DNA of 64,000 nucleotides from Certhia americana (Eukaryota; Chordata; Aves; Passeriformes; Certhiidae): assembly GCA_018697195.1 (NCBI GenBank), contig JAGMWU010000105.1, positions 56,459 to 120,458 of the forward strand, written 5' to 3'. Position numbers and translations under genes: made by a program. Below, piece after piece: positions 1 to 13,255 of the stretch. The notes under the pieces are model-generated. The model was not told the origin of the DNA. It searched no databases and saw nothing but the letters and a program-made list of their open reading frames with translations. Position 1 is the stretch's first letter; each line of letters opens with the position of its first letter.

Positions 1-2956
1 AAAACTCCTGCTGGCTAAGAATTGGTTTGTGGGATCTTACCCAAAAACACCTTTATCTTAAAGCAGACAGAAGCAGCAGTGCTGAAGAAAGGGTCGCTGA
101 TTGGATGGTCTGGCCCCAAACATCTTATAGGTGCTGTGACACTGAATATTGTTCTAAGACTCATGAGAAGTGCTGTCTTACCAGGCTTTAATAATAATAT
201 TAATTTTTTGTAAGCTTTTTATTTATTAGGATACATATGGGTGTTACTGTTGATCATTAACAAAACAGTCTAACCCTTACCAATCTTGCTGCTGTTAGCC
301 TCACCAGCTTATTAGATTTTGCCACTTTTTCATTTGAGGGCAGAACTCAGTGGTTCTTATGTGTGCCAAGAATTCATGAAGGAGGAGAAAAGGTTGTGTG
401 TTACTTTGGGGGGGTTTTGTGTGGATTTTTGTTTGTTGTGAGTTTTTTCTTTGTTTTGTTGTACCTGTTTGGAGCTTGGAGCACAGCCACGAGTTATGTG
501 ATCCCTTCCTCTGTGCTGCTTCAAAATTATTTTAAGTTACCATGGAAACACCTGCGGAATGTGATCGGAAATTTGAAAGTAATTTCTAGGCACTGCTTTT
601 GGAGCCTGTGACAAATTGCAAATGTGAAAGAAACCTCCTTTCCATCTTGTACAGCTGTAAAAATCTGCATGGTTCATCTGTGGAAGTGGCACTACCTTTC
701 GAAGGGTTGAGGGCAGAAGCCCTGAGCCTATCACTTCTCACCTACAGACAACGAGCCTGGTCCCAGCCAAGGACTGGGACTCTGGGGAGGAATTTTCTTT
801 CCCAGCAGCATCCAGTTCCTGTGGGATCTGGGGAGGCACTGCTTCTGCAGTCCTGTAGAGAGAGGATCAGTCACATACAGGAACATACTGAGTTTTTCGA
901 GGCTTCTGTCAGCAGATATGGTGATGACCCCTCTTTGTTGAGATGAAGGATGGCTCATGCTCAGTATTCATGTGCAGAACTTTGAGTGGAAGCCTGTGGG
1001 AGTTGAGCTTTCACAGGGATAGAGCTCTCTCACTTTACATGATGTTTAGCAGCACCAAGTGCTTTAACAAACAAGACCAGGTGGTTGGAATGCACACTGC
1101 AGAGGTGTTTCTCCTACAAGCAAAGCAGCTGGTGTTTTTCCTATTTAAAAAAAGTCAGGTAGCAGAAATAAATTAAGTTGAATTGTCAAAAAAATAGTCA
1201 TCAATGAAGATGGCAAGGAATGATTTGTACCCTCTAGAAATTTAGCTAGCCAATCCCTGGGTGAGACTAGTGCATTTCTCTTGGTGGAAAATTGTTTCTG
1301 CAGTTGTTTCCCATGAGCCCTGAGGGTTGCAGGGAGAGGCCGTTTTCTGTCCCTGTGCAGAAGGGTGATGCTTCTATTTACCTGGCTGGTTTGGTGCTGA
1401 TTGTGTGGTTCTACCAAGTAGAGTAGATAAGGATCAGTCCTTTGAAGTGTTGCCACTTGCTAATGTTGCTATTTGATGGCTGTGGTCTGATGGGAATCTG
1501 GATCCAGCCCTGACCACTGTGTGAGAGGCCACCAAGAACATGTCTCATACTGATCATACCTTTTCTGGTGCCTTTACTGACAAACACAGAAAAAATGCTA
1601 TATAAGAAGTCTAAGCACCATAGGAGGAGGAGTGTGTGAAGGGTGTTTATGTGGGAAAGAGAGGGATGGAGACCCAAAAGGAAAACAGGCTGGACACAAG
1701 GATAAGATAAATGAAAGAAAAAAGCAAGAAAACAGAATAACGCTTGTTTGGAGAGTGTGTGGGTGTGTGTGTAAATCCCGAGCCTTAGAAATAGTATGTG
1801 ATTAAAAAAGAAAAAAAAAAAAAAATGGGGAGGAAGAGTAGAGAGAAAAGAAAGAGGCTGTAGTGTGAGAAGAACACAGGAGTACAGGCAGAGAACCTGG
1901 GAATACCATGAGGCTTAATGAAACTTTAATGAGTCACCGTTACTAACAAGAATGTCCACTGCTGATTTGTGTAAATGTGTGACCTGGAAGTGACAGTCTC
2001 TCCTCTGTCTGCTCTCAGTCCTTGTGCTCCTCTGGTCCATCTGCCTGCTCTAGGCTCTGGCCCTGCCGCACTCTCCTGCAGGGACAGCACAGCAACATTC
2101 CCCACCATATTCCCCACCACGGTACAAATAATTGATGTAATCTAATAACTCAAGTAAGCTATGTTACCATAAGGACGCTGGGAAAGGAAATTAGCTTTTA
2201 AAGTAAAGGTTTGCAGAGAAAACAGTCCATACTTTGGAAACAGAGAATAAGGGTTAAAGAAGAATCGGAATAGAACAAGAATTAAAAAAAAGCCCTGAAG
2301 TTAGTGGTTAATGTGTCACGTGCACACTATTGCCAAAGAACTTAGAACTTGATGACAAAGCTGTATATAAGCTTGTGTGATGAAATCTGAAGCTGGACAA
2401 ACACAGCTTGGTTTTCATTTATAGTTTAAAGCCTGTAATCTGTCCAGCTTCATAAAGATCCTAACAAAGTCGAGCCAAGTTTTAGGAAGTCTTCATTGAG
2501 TTATAGTTTCCAGTGGAAACTATGCAAAAAGGACAGGCTTTAATGCCAAAGAAGACAAAAATTATGGCTTTGACTGTTTTTCATTAAGTTTGGGAATTAA
2601 AGTCTAAACTTGAAGTAAAATAAAACTTGCAGACTTCGGACCAACAAAAGAAAAACTTTAATAGACCCACAGGCTTGTTTTGGTTTTTCTTTCTTTAAAC
2701 TATCTGTAGTCTGTCTGTGTGGGTGTGGGTTTTTTTTTTTTTTAATTTACCATATTGCCAGAAATTCCAGTGGAATACAGATTCTGTGCTGCTTTCTTGT
2801 TTTCGTGTTAACAAACATCTGGAAACTCAGCTTGTGTAATAAGTGGGCCTTAGAAAGTAGATTTTGCTCTACAGGGCGTCTTTAGGGAATGGTTGTGTTA
2901 ATGCTGGCTCTGCTTTAGAGGGGGTAGCCAGCTGGATTTATGTTTTCCTGTTGCAG
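1..2956 (+). other. RIN2: RIN2 intron, partial (no coding sequence seen)
   Basis: This is intronic sequence ahead of the first visible RIN2 exon; it ends in the acceptor ttgcag at 2951-2956. I see no exon, RNA gene or recognisable repeat family in it. There are only short A- and T-runs (about 1803-1825, 2730-2742) and a short GT-rich stretch near 1755-1773. The upstream RIN2 exons (SH2 domain, proline-rich region, start of the VPS9 region) must lie to the left of the window. Confidence 0.75.
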
Positions 2957-5900
2957 ATGTTGTGCTGGAGAAGGCCATGCATAAGTGCATTCTGAAGCCG
3001 TTGAAGGGTCACATTGAAGCGATGTTGAAAGAGTTTCATACCACGGATGGCTCCTGGAAACAACTGAAGGAAAACCTGCAGCTGGTGCGGCAGAGGAATC
3101 CTCAGGAACTGGGTGTGTTTGTTCCGACACCAGACTTTGTGGACGTTGAAAAGATAAAAGTCAAGTTCATGACTATGCAGAAGATGTATTCACCGGAAAA
3201 GAAAGTCATGCTGCTGCTGAGAGTTTGCAAATTGATTTACACTGTTATGGAGAATAACTCAGGTATGCTGCTTCTAGTAGTTCTGGTTCACTGATATTTC
3301 ATACCTGGTGTTGTCTTTTAGAGGAATCAGCCCATCCCATTCTGCAGACAGGTCTCCTGCTGGAGCTCTTGTAGCCTCTCCTTGCTCCTTTGAGAGGAAT
3401 TTTTCCTCTCTGTTTCTGACCTGCTGCCTCTGAGCTATCTGGTTGCACATCTTTAAAACGCAGTCTGAAGCAGAGTTAGGGTTGTCATGGGTGGAGTGGG
3501 AGCTTCAGACAAAGTTAGAGATGCCCTCCCATGGTGCAGGAAGGACCTTCGTGCTTTCTAAACTCCTTCTCAGAGAGGTGCCTTGATACAGCTGGATTCA
3601 GTCTTAGCCTAGACTTTGTCAGTGGTTTAAATCTAAGGAATTACAGAGGGATGATTGTATCTTTGTACAACTTGGTCCTACAGGATTAAGGATGGCAATT
3701 CAGATTTAGTCATATAAAAAAATGAATTATTTATTATGATAATGATTAGACAAAAAAGATCTTAATCTGAATTATTCACTACTCAGTGTAGAAGTAAAAA
3801 ACTACTAGTATAGTCTAGTATAGTACAATGCACTGTATCAAAACAATTATAATAAAGAAATTATATTAAAGCTAGCTAAAAGACCCAAAACAATTACTGA
3901 GTAGAGAGATTGTTGTTACTTAATGAGACGGATGGCCAGGGGGGCAAATCTCTTGGTCAGCTGTGAGGGGCATTCCCTCACAAGGGAGGAGTCTCCATAC
4001 ACCTCCAGGAAGGAGTGTATTAGGCAATCCTGACATTTGAAAAAGGGACTGGACTTTTAGATTACAAAGTGATAGACTTGTTTTTAGATAAGGATACTTT
4101 ACTCTATTTGCCACTTCACTGTCAGGATGTTTAATTTTGGCGTTGATGAGTCTGACTGGGTTTAGCATAATTCAACACCAAAAGCAGTATGATGACACTT
4201 CTTAGTTCTCTACTGATAGCTTTGCAAAACAGGGACTTGTTTTACCTCATTCCAGGCAGAGCATCCTGCAGATGTGAAGTAGTTGAAAAAGAGCAGCTTT
4301 CCTTAACTGTAGGCTTTTGAAGTTGGCTGGCAGAAAGGCTGTCCTGTGAGCAGGAGTCCTGTTGAATTTAACACTGATCCTAAATGAGTATTTTTATGCA
4401 AATTTTAATAGAGGTAACACTGTATATTTAGCTATTGTAATTCAATAGCGTGTATGCAATATGACAACTGCAAGTGTTTTGCCCTAATGGGTGGAGAAAA
4501 GCAGCCTCTAATCCAGTATTTTTGGCTTGCTGTGCCACTGAATGTTCTTATTTGGACACTTTCTGTCATGTTTTTGGAACAGAAATGACATCTATTTCTG
4601 CACTGTAACAAGAATCCAAAAGCGCCCTTGGAACCTAAATACTGAAATGGCACTACAGGCCAGTCAAGACCTGCTGAGCAGTCAGTGGGCCAAAATGCTG
4701 TGCTGGATGGCATGAATTTATAGGTGCAACTCTGACATTCTCTTTTGCACACTGCTATGACAGGTCATGAGCTAAGGTGTAGCACAGCTGTAGTAGTGGG
4801 AGATTTTTTTTTCCCCCTAAGTGAGAGTAAGCTGCTGCAGGTGCTTGGCAGTTTTCTATCTAAGGAAGCACTGCATGTGCAGCTGGATCTGGTGCAGATC
4901 AAGACACCTGCTTTCTTTGGAGATTTGGGATGAATGGTGAAAGCTTGTGGCTGTTAAAGTCCCCTAGGTACTTTTACAAGATTTAGGACTGAGCTCCTGC
5001 CCAGCTTATTACTGGGTTTCTATAATCTCCTGTCTCCGTATTGTGATATTATTGCATTGAGTAAGGTATTTCCAACATGCAGCAGGAAAATACTGATGGG
5101 CTGCTGCTGGTTAAGTGCTGTACTGGGAGACTTGGGCTAAGATGTGGCAAGTGCTCATTGGGCTGTCTTGTTTTGTCAAGTAAAGTTCATTAAACATAGT
5201 GTTGAGCCAGCTGTTTGAGTATCTATACTCCCAGCCAGCTAAGTGTGGTAGCTGGAGCATATGCCTCATCTCGTGTCACTTGAATTTCCCCAGAGTTGTA
5301 AGCTGGCTCCTGCTCTGGGCGATTCTGGTTGGCCATCACTGCATCAGTTCTGCAGTGAACACTGTTTTGCCAGACCTAGAGATTTGGCTACTTGGGGATT
5401 TCTGAACAGAAAGTCAAAATGCAGGAAAAGTGCCAGGAGCACAGACAGGCCTAGGCAACAGCACAGTTTTTGTGGATCACTCTCACTCCAGGCCCTTAAA
5501 GTCTCTCCCAATCTTTCTTGCAGGCTCCCTTCAGGTGCTTTGCTCACGGGTGTTTTTGTCTACTGTCTGTCAAGGAAATGAGTTGAGTTTCCTTGTGAAA
5601 TCTAATAGGCTTTTATAGTCGGGTTTCTCTGCTGTGGTATTCATATTCAGAAAATCCTACATTTGTATTTGTATTTGTGTCTGGAGGCTTCCAACAAGTG
5701 AGTGTACTCCCTGGATGTATAAAGAAAATGTCTATTCATCACCTCGTAGGCAATGGTAGCAGTGCAGGTGAAGGTCAGGCCAGACTGCCATGGCAGCCTT
5801 TTCAGCAGTTCACCAGTTGAGCTGGTGCCAGGGTGAGCCCAGTCTCTGAACTTCCCTTGCATGTCTCAGTGTGTGCATCCTAAGATCTGTACTTGTTTGA

Positions 5901-8900
5901 AGGACAGGATTGAGCTGGTCTCCTGTGCAGTGAGTGTCAGGAGACGTTCTCTTTGCTGCACTTGGGTGACTTTAGGGGGTTCTGGAGTAACGCAGAAATG
6001 CAGGGTAGAGAAGGCACAAAGGAGTGCTTTCCTTTCAAACATGGAAACTGGTAAAGAAATGTGTTTTTTCTCTCACTGCCTGTGTTCCCTTCAACCCAGG
6101 GAGGCTGTATGGAGCTGATGACTTCTTGCCTGTGTTGACATATGTGCTAGCCCAGTGTGATATGCTGGAGCTGGATACTGAAATCGAATACATGATGGAG
6201 TTGCTGGATCCATCCTTGCTGCATGGAGAAGGTAATCTATTTATTTTTACTAGAACTGCATGAAGGACTAGTGAGGGGGTGCTGCCGTTCCTCTTGTTTG
6301 AGTAGCAATCCTATTATGGGGAGACCTAATGACAGTGATATTGATAGTGTAACAGGAGAATGTCATTTTTTTCCACTACTGAGTAGCTTGCAAAGCACAA
6401 GCCCCAGCAGCCTGAAAATCATCTGCTGTGTATTGCTTTGTGAGCAAATACATTGCTTCCAAGCTGTTTTGATTCATCAGGCAAACACATGGCACTGTGC
6501 AGGTGCTGAATTGCCTTAGCCTTTTGTGCCTGAAAATTTCCTGAGAGGATTTGTGGGGCAGCAGCACTCAGCAAATTGCGAGGCACATCATGAGACTTGG
6601 GTTAGGTGCTTTGTGAAAACTTCTGGGGGGACTTCTTTGCACCTTTGTGGAAGTGCTTTTGAGAATATTGCTCCCTTTTAGTGATCTTTGCTTCTTCCCA
6701 ATATTTGCTTCTCCCAAGGTATTTTTATGAGCCCTAGCAATATGTTGCCTGAGGAATTTCTTGAATCAGGGCGAAAGTCTGCTAGAGGCAAGGAAATCTG
6801 TCTCCTTGCTGTTTCCCTGGCAGCATTTTTAACAAAGAAGTTTTCTGCAAGGCCCTGTTAGGCCCCAGAATCTAAAAGGTGTATGAGGAAGTTTGAAGGT
6901 TCTTGCAGCCCAGCTTAGCTATGCATTTAGGTATATGTGTGTGTTTCCTATTCCTGGTATATCCTGACTTTCTGAAATTGCCGTATCCTCTTGCATGCCA
7001 GTATGCCTGGGAGAATTCATGCCACGATTCCTCCAATTCAGCACTAGTCACTTGCTTGTTTGGGGTACAGAGCATCCTTGAATGCATTGTTAGGAACCTT
7101 AGCATGGAAAATACTAGCGATGTGAAGCTGGAGATCATTAACATGTTTGTAAAGCAGAAAGATTGACTGGACTATGAAGTCATGTTGTTTTGAATGCAGC
7201 AAAGGAAGTCTGTCCTTTGGCTGGGCCTGTCATTGGCACTAGCTCAGCTCTGCTGTGCAGAAAAAAATGTTTAGTGCTTTGGGGTTGTGCATTTCAACTG
7301 TAATGTATTGTCCAATTTGTCTAATGGGTCTTGCATGAATTTTATGTGTTCATCTTGTTGCAAAGCCCAAGGCTGAGAGGGGATGCTGTCAATAATACAG
7401 AAAATACTGCTGTGGGCACAGAATGAATCTCTGAATGTCTCTGAATAGACTGTGCTGCCTTTTGCCTGCTGAACACTCCCACCCAAATAGTTGACTTTAA
7501 AAAGAAAAGACAGCATGTCTTTTGTTTCTCCTGATTGCTGCCGACTGTTACCTCCTGTTGAGACTCTTACTTTGTGACCTGCAGCTTCTTTTGTACATTG
7601 GCAAGTCTGTTGTGGCTTTGATTTGTTCTTTACTCATGTAATACAGGGGGAGTGTGCAGGACTATACACACCCTCTCCTGAACTAATTGGACATTCTGTG
7701 GAATGTTAAGAAGGTGACAGATCAGTAGTCGTTTTAGAAACAAAGGCAGCTCTTTGGGATGATTCCAGAGTACCAGAGTCACGTCCAGTTTTTGATTTAT
7801 TGCCACTGAGGGTGGTTGCTTTTAAGTTGATGAACAGGATTAGATTTTTTTTTTTACTTTGTTTCAATAGACGTGTTTATTTCATCCACCTCTGAAGCTT
7901 GAGAAGAAACCAAAACACTATGTTTTATGTTAGTAAATATTTTAGACTAAAGCTGGTGCTCCTCCCAGTGGAGGAGTAAACGTTCTGGGGTAAAGGAGTG
8001 ACAGGAGTCACATAAGGAATCCTCCAGTGTTGTGCAGGCCAGGGAGGGTTTTCCTTTTATGTGTAAATATTCTGGCAACTTTCATATCTATGTGTGTGGC
8101 TGTGTGCCTCTGTGTGTGTATTTATATATACCTCAAAGAAAACTGCCTGTACCAGTGACTGTGACCACTCTGAGAAGTTCTTCCCCTTACTGTCCTTCAC
8201 AGGAGGCTATTACTTGACAAGCGCTTATGGAGCACTTTCACTGATCAAGAACTTCCAGGAAGAACAAGCTGCCCAGCTGCTCAGTTCAGAGGCCAGAGAT
8301 ACTCTCCGGCAGTGGCACAAGAGGAGGACAACAAACAGGACAATACCTTCAGTTGATGATTTCCAGGTAGAGCTTGGGGCTGAAATGGAAAATGGGATGA
8401 TTGTGTTCTTGGAAATGCCCGTTTGAGAGGTATGATTTGTAGCAAATTCCCTTGGGGCCACAAGTGGAGTGAAACAGTGCTGAGATTACGGCTGGGAAGT
8501 TTGCCTCGGTTTTGAAGTCCTTGCAATTTTATCAACCAGTTTCATTATGATGGTCTGAAGAAAACACTAAACAACAGAATTTTCTTACCTTCCCTTTTAA
8601 GTCATATAAAGTGAGGACAAACTGCATTGTATCTTGGATTCAGCTTTTTTTGCACACTTTATTGTTCAAAAGATCAAATCCAGATTTCCAGGGGTATAAA
8701 TCAGCCCAACTCTCCAGTAGCCAGTGGTGACATAAAGCAAGTAGCAGAGAGGAGAGGTAGGAGAAATGTTCCCTGACAGTTTTGAAGTTTAAGCAGGCAG
8801 CAGAGTTCTGTAATACGGATGTCCTCATGTTTGTTTGTGTTTTGTTTTGGGACTTTTTTTTGTCCCCTGTGTTTTGTACTGCTATTCCAGAATAGGGCAG

Positions 8901-10040
8901 TACCTTCAAGTGGAGAATAACAAAACAGTAGTTATCACTTCATCTTCTGAAGTCAGGCCTGCATCTCTTCCATCTGCTTTGAACTGACTGTTCAGCTGCA
9001 GCAGTTTGTGGGCTGAAAGCAGGGAGGTTGTTGGAATTGGGAAGAGAGTATTTACTCCTTGGAGTTCAGCTGTCTGCAGTTAGGAAGAGGAGAAGCAATG
9101 ACAAGCAATTGCAGTGGCCAAAGCCTGTCCATCTCCCTGGAATCCACATTCTGTTCTCCTGTCCTGTGCTTAGGTGTCAGATTCCAGCAGCTGGAGTCTG
9201 TTCTTTCAGCAAAACTCTGCACTTTCCACAGGAGCATCCTGCACCTTGTATTTCTTCTGGGTGACAAAATGACAGAAGATTCTTTCTGCAGGATTTTGTA
9301 GGAAGTGCTACCTTCTCTTTCTCTGAACTCAGTCCAGGTTCAGTGTTCACTTGGATGTAGGAAGATGCAGGGGGCAGGGAAGAGCTGTCACCAAGTGTGC
9401 CCAGTGCTTCTCCTGCTGTTGTCTCTTTCAAAAGAGAGCCTTGAATCAGTGGCTCTCAAGATCGTATGTGTTTACTCGAATGATGCAGAGTACATTTTCT
9501 TTCTGAATCCCTGTAAAAAAAAAATAAGTGCTGTCCTGTGAAGCTGGGTTAGGCCAGGCTTAGACACCAGGCTGCAGCTCACGGGATGGCCGTAATGTCC
9601 GGGAATGGCCAAGGCATGTTTGACAGCTGGAGCAGGGAGAGGCTTGCTTTCTGTTGCTGACTTTCAGTTTTCAGGGGCTGAGGGTTTTTCAAGTTCCTGA
9701 TTTCTCCTTTCTTGTTCCACAGAACTACCTTCGTGTTGCATTCCAGGAAGTTACCAGTGGCTGTACAGGAAAGACTTTGCTAGTAAGGCCATATATCACT
9801 ACCGAAGATGTATGTCAGCTTTGTGCTGAGAAGTTTAAAGTGGCAAATCCAGAAGAATACAGGCTGTTCCTTTTTATTGATGATACCTGGCAACAACTGA
9901 CAGAGGACACCTACCCTCAGAAAATCAAGGCAGAGTTGCACAGCCGTCCGCAGCCCCAGGTCTTTCACTTTGTCTACAAGCGTGTTAACAGTGACCCGTA
10001 TGGGGCCATCCTTCAGAACAGCAACGACTCGGCTGCTTAA
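2957..10040 (+). CDS. RIN2: RIN2, 3' part: VPS9 domain end and Ras-association domain
   Basis: The last four coding exons are 2957-3262, 6100-6231, 8203-8366 and 9723-10040 (TAA at 10038-10040). All have AG/GT borders and compatible phases (the first begins with the last two bases of a split codon), giving 306 complete codons before the stop. Exons 1-3 encode VPS9 sequence: NPQELGVFVPTPDFVDVEKI, then LYGADDFLPVLTYVLAQCDM, then GYYLTSAYGALSLI. The last exon encodes the Ras-association domain (NYLRVAFQEV to the C-terminus). RIN2 is known as a Ras effector and guanine-nucleotide exchange factor for Rab5 on early endosomes, acting in endocytosis and E-cadherin trafficking. Near-identity to remembered human RIN2, including KAELHSRPQPQVFHFVYKR, separates it from RIN1 and RIN3. 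The SH2 and proline-rich parts are outside the window. No frameshift is seen. Confidence 0.95.
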
Positions 10041-11430
10041 AACCAGCAACTTGTCATTTTTATGTCTGTTCCTTGGTAGTTGTTACAAACATCTTTGTTG
10101 GCTGCCTTCCTTAGGTGCTGAAACATGTCTTAAACCTTAAGTGCCTGGTAAAATACATGCTGACATTTCTGACATTGCTTACAGGACCCAGGTGCACTGT
10201 GCACGTGGCCAGTTATGCCATGCTGAATATTCCACCAGCGTGTCTGAGGAGACAGCCCACAAGGCTGTATTTCTCATACCACGGGCTCTTTTACAGCATA
10301 TTATACTGTGGCCCTTCACAAGTCTTGGCTGTAGTGTGCAAAATACAATTTTCTTCCACTAGTCATTTCCACAGCTGTCATTTGGATTTGGATCCGTGTG
10401 TGAGACAGCTGTGTCTGTGAAATGGACACAGTGAGCTCAGTTCTGCCAACAGGAGTTTGACAAGACTGTCCGATGCAGGGCATCAGTTCACTCAGCATTA
10501 CCTGGATGGTTGCATCCTTGTTTTAAAAATCATCATGTTTATATACATATATATATATATATATGTATATATATATGTATATATATATGTATGTATGTAC
10601 ATATATATTTTATAGCAGTTGCAGGTAAACTGTCGGGGTTGGTTTTTGAAATATTTTTTTAACTATAAAATATTCTATAATTATGCATGTGATTTTTAAC
10701 ATTTAATACACAAGAATGAATCTCTTGCTGGTTTTAGAGTCTTGCATTCAAAGTCTGTGTGGTTTCTTGTCTGTGTGGTTTCTCTTCTTTCCCTGTTCCA
10801 GGAAGTTCTTAGGTAACTTCTGTACCCTCAAGGCAGTTTTGCTGTCTGTTGTCAATTGTCTTCTGAGAATTAGACCGTTTTATTCATTGTGCTGTGCAAA
10901 ACACTTCTCAGCCTCTCATCATGTTCATTCAGAGCACACTGAGATACCAGGAAGGGAAGAGAATGGACAAAGGTAACATTTCCCTCAGAAAAGAGATCAG
11001 AGTGTTCACTGGCAGCACAGGCTGGGATTTAGGGCTGAGCAGCACCAAATGTGAAGCACATCATCCATTCAGCTTTCACCTCATGTTTTATCAGGGGCTT
11101 TGTGGCCCTTCCAAGAGACAGATGTAAATTAATGAGTCCCAAGCTGAGCCATGACAGCAACTGGTTATGTTCGAGCTGGTGGGTTTTTGACCCGTTCATC
11201 AGTCACACTCTCTAATAAGTCCTAGGGTTTGTTCCTTACTTTCTTTCAGCCTTATATCCAACTTCCATCCCCCTTTCTTCTCTCTGTCTGTCTTTTGTGT
11301 TCCTTTCTTGTACTGTGTGCTCCCCCTCCCATTCCCTTTCAGAGACTACTTCAGTCTCTCTTGTTCTTCTTTTTCTTTTAAGAAAGAAATTCTCCATATT
11401 TATTTAATAAATGTTGCTCAATCTCTCTTC
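10041..11430 (+). other. RIN2: RIN2 3' UTR (end uncertain)
   Basis: This non-coding sequence follows the RIN2 stop and includes a TA/TG microsatellite and long T/A-rich stretches. The first canonical AATAAA I see is at 11406-11411; another is at 12195-12200. The transcript end is therefore inferred at about 11.43 kb, with a longer form to about 12.22 kb possible. Only RNA data could settle which is used. Confidence 0.45.
10541..10610. repeat. TA/TATG microsatellite
   Basis: Alternating T and A with periodic TATG interruptions over about 70 bases, inside the probable RIN2 3' UTR. Confidence 0.9.
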
Positions 11431-12010
11431 CCGTTCTGTCCTACTTTTTGTCTCTCTCCCTCCCTGCCCACATCTTTATCTTTCCTTCTTTGTTCTGCTC
11501 CTTTTTCCTGCATCCTGACTGTATTTCTTTGTCCCTCTCCCTGTCCTTTTGCCTGTACCTGTCTGCACCTGCTGCCAAGTCCTTCACCCTCATTGTACCC
11601 TTCTCTTGGTAAGCCTCTGTCCTGCTGGCCGTGCCTCTGTTTCCATCCCCTGTCTTCTCCCCCACTGGCACGTGCCTTGGTCGTTTCCTCTCTGAGTCCT
11701 TATTTTCCTCTTTGTCTCTGTATTCCTCTGTCTTTGGTGTGTGTTTGGAACTCTTTTTCTCTTTTTCTTCATCCTTCTCCATGCCTCACTTGTATTCCTT
11801 TTTTCTTCTCTGTGGTGCTCTCTGTGCCATTGTTTCTCACTGGATCATTGTGTCCCGTTCACTGTCCCTGGTCTTTTTTAATCCCTCTGTCGTGTTGCCC
11901 ATCCCAGGTTTTTTTTTTGGGGGGGGTGTAAATTTTTTTTTTTTCAGATTCGTCCTACACCCCGTTCTTCCTTCTCTTCCTGTGTCCTCTCTGCTGCCAC
12001 TCCCTCTTTC
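11222..12010. repeat. Polypyrimidine tract (C/T-rich on +)
   Basis: About 790 bases are dominated by C and T on the + strand (runs such as tctctctgtctgtctttt), with few purines, ending in T and G homopolymers near 11910-11945. It opens long Ser/Leu/Phe-rich frames on + and Lys/Glu/Arg-rich frames on -; these are low-complexity artefacts, not proteins. It contains the AATAAA at 11406. Origin unknown: an expanded simple sequence, or part of an old repeat. Confidence 0.85.
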
Positions 12011-12600
12011 TGCCTCTTGTTGTCTGTCCCTGGTGCTGCCATCCCACAGCCGGACAGGTCCGTGAGCGCAGATGGGAATGCCATGGCCTGTGACAGCCAG
12101 GCTGGGGAGCAACTTTTGGCCTTCTGGGGACTGCCCCCCTTTCTTGTTGCAGCAAAGCCCCTTTTTTTGGGAACATACACGTGGAAAGGGCTCAAATAAA
12201 GTACCGCGCTGCTATCCAAGGCAGTTTGATTCTGCCTTCTTTGGGAGTGAGGAAAAAAGGCTGAGAGGGAGCAGTGGAGACTCCAGGGCTCTGATGTCAT
12301 TTGGGGCACACCAAGGTCCCTAGGAGAGAGAGAGCCATGCTGCGGTGAAGGAGGCAGGTAAGTGCTGAATGAGGTGGGATCCCTCCCCTAGAGGGTCCCC
12401 AAACTGCCAGAAAATCCACAGAAGGGCTGGGTGTAGAATACTAAAGCCTGTCAAGTTTTTCGGTTTTATAGCTATCGGCAACATAAATTTATCCCTAAAT
12501 TCATTTTGGAATAAGTCCTCTCTCTCCACTCTGTTGTATACAAAAATCTAAGAAACTCTGCCTGGATATGTGTAGGTTTTGAAAGTAATGCCATGACATT
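12011..12600. other. Intergenic, nothing recognised apart from one poly(A) signal
   Basis: Unique-looking non-coding sequence between the pyrimidine tract and the CpG-rich block. The only signal I see is AATAAA at 12195-12200, a possible distal RIN2 polyadenylation site. Confidence 0.5.
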
Positions 12601-13255
12601 TTTATCTAGGAACGAACCAATCGAGTGCCTGCACCCACAGAAACAGACGCTGCGGCTGAGAATCCAAGGGGCTGAGCTCGTCGGCAGTGCTGCCGCCTTG
12701 TGGACAGAGGGCGGTACTGCAGTCATGCCCTCAGCCACGCGGGTGGGCAGCGGTGTCTGTAGAGCGGTAAAAGAGACTTGGCAGTGCAAAGGGACGCGAT
12801 GACTGACAACAATGACGGCCCGGCGGGTTTCGGCGGGCGGCAGAGACGCGTTCGCAGCGCGCCACGGGCTGGGGGCACCGGGCGGGCGAGCGGCGTCCCG
12901 ACAGGGCTTCCAGTCTGGGCGTGCCCCTCTCAAATGGCGGAAGGGACCGCCTGCCGGAGCCGGGTCGGGCTTCCAGCCGCACACTGGCTGCGGCCGCCGC
13001 CTGGCTCCAACACCGCTGACCCCGCCGCCCGTGTCCTCAGGCCGAGAAACGCGTCGGGAAATGGCGCTGAGAGAGCGGGATCGGCGCTGGGGACAGGTTC
13101 AGGCAGCCGACAAGGCAGACGCCTTTGGGAGGAGCGGAGTGCCTTAAGGGTACCACAACAAAAATGTCGGCTGAACCGAAAGTGGCTTCTGCCAGCGCCC
13201 AGGATGGGTTTTGAGGGATCTTTGGGGGACCCAGGCATAAGAAACGGGCCAGGAG
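12600..13255. promoter_or_regulatory. Orphan CpG-rich block
   Basis: This stretch is GC-rich with many CpGs, densest at about 12800-13110, between the end of RIN2 and SPDYA. The open frames in it (for example 12778-13260) have Arg/Gly/Pro/Ala-rich composition typical of random GC-rich DNA and resemble no protein I know. It looks like a CpG island, perhaps a promoter for an unannotated non-coding RNA or a distal promoter. It could equally be a CpG-rich repeat fragment. Confidence 0.45.

Noticed and set aside
11308..11931. 207-codon open frame on +
   Set aside because: It lies entirely inside the polypyrimidine tract. The Ser/Pro/Leu/Phe/Cys composition follows from C/T bias, and the minus strand gives an equally long Lys/Glu/Arg frame.
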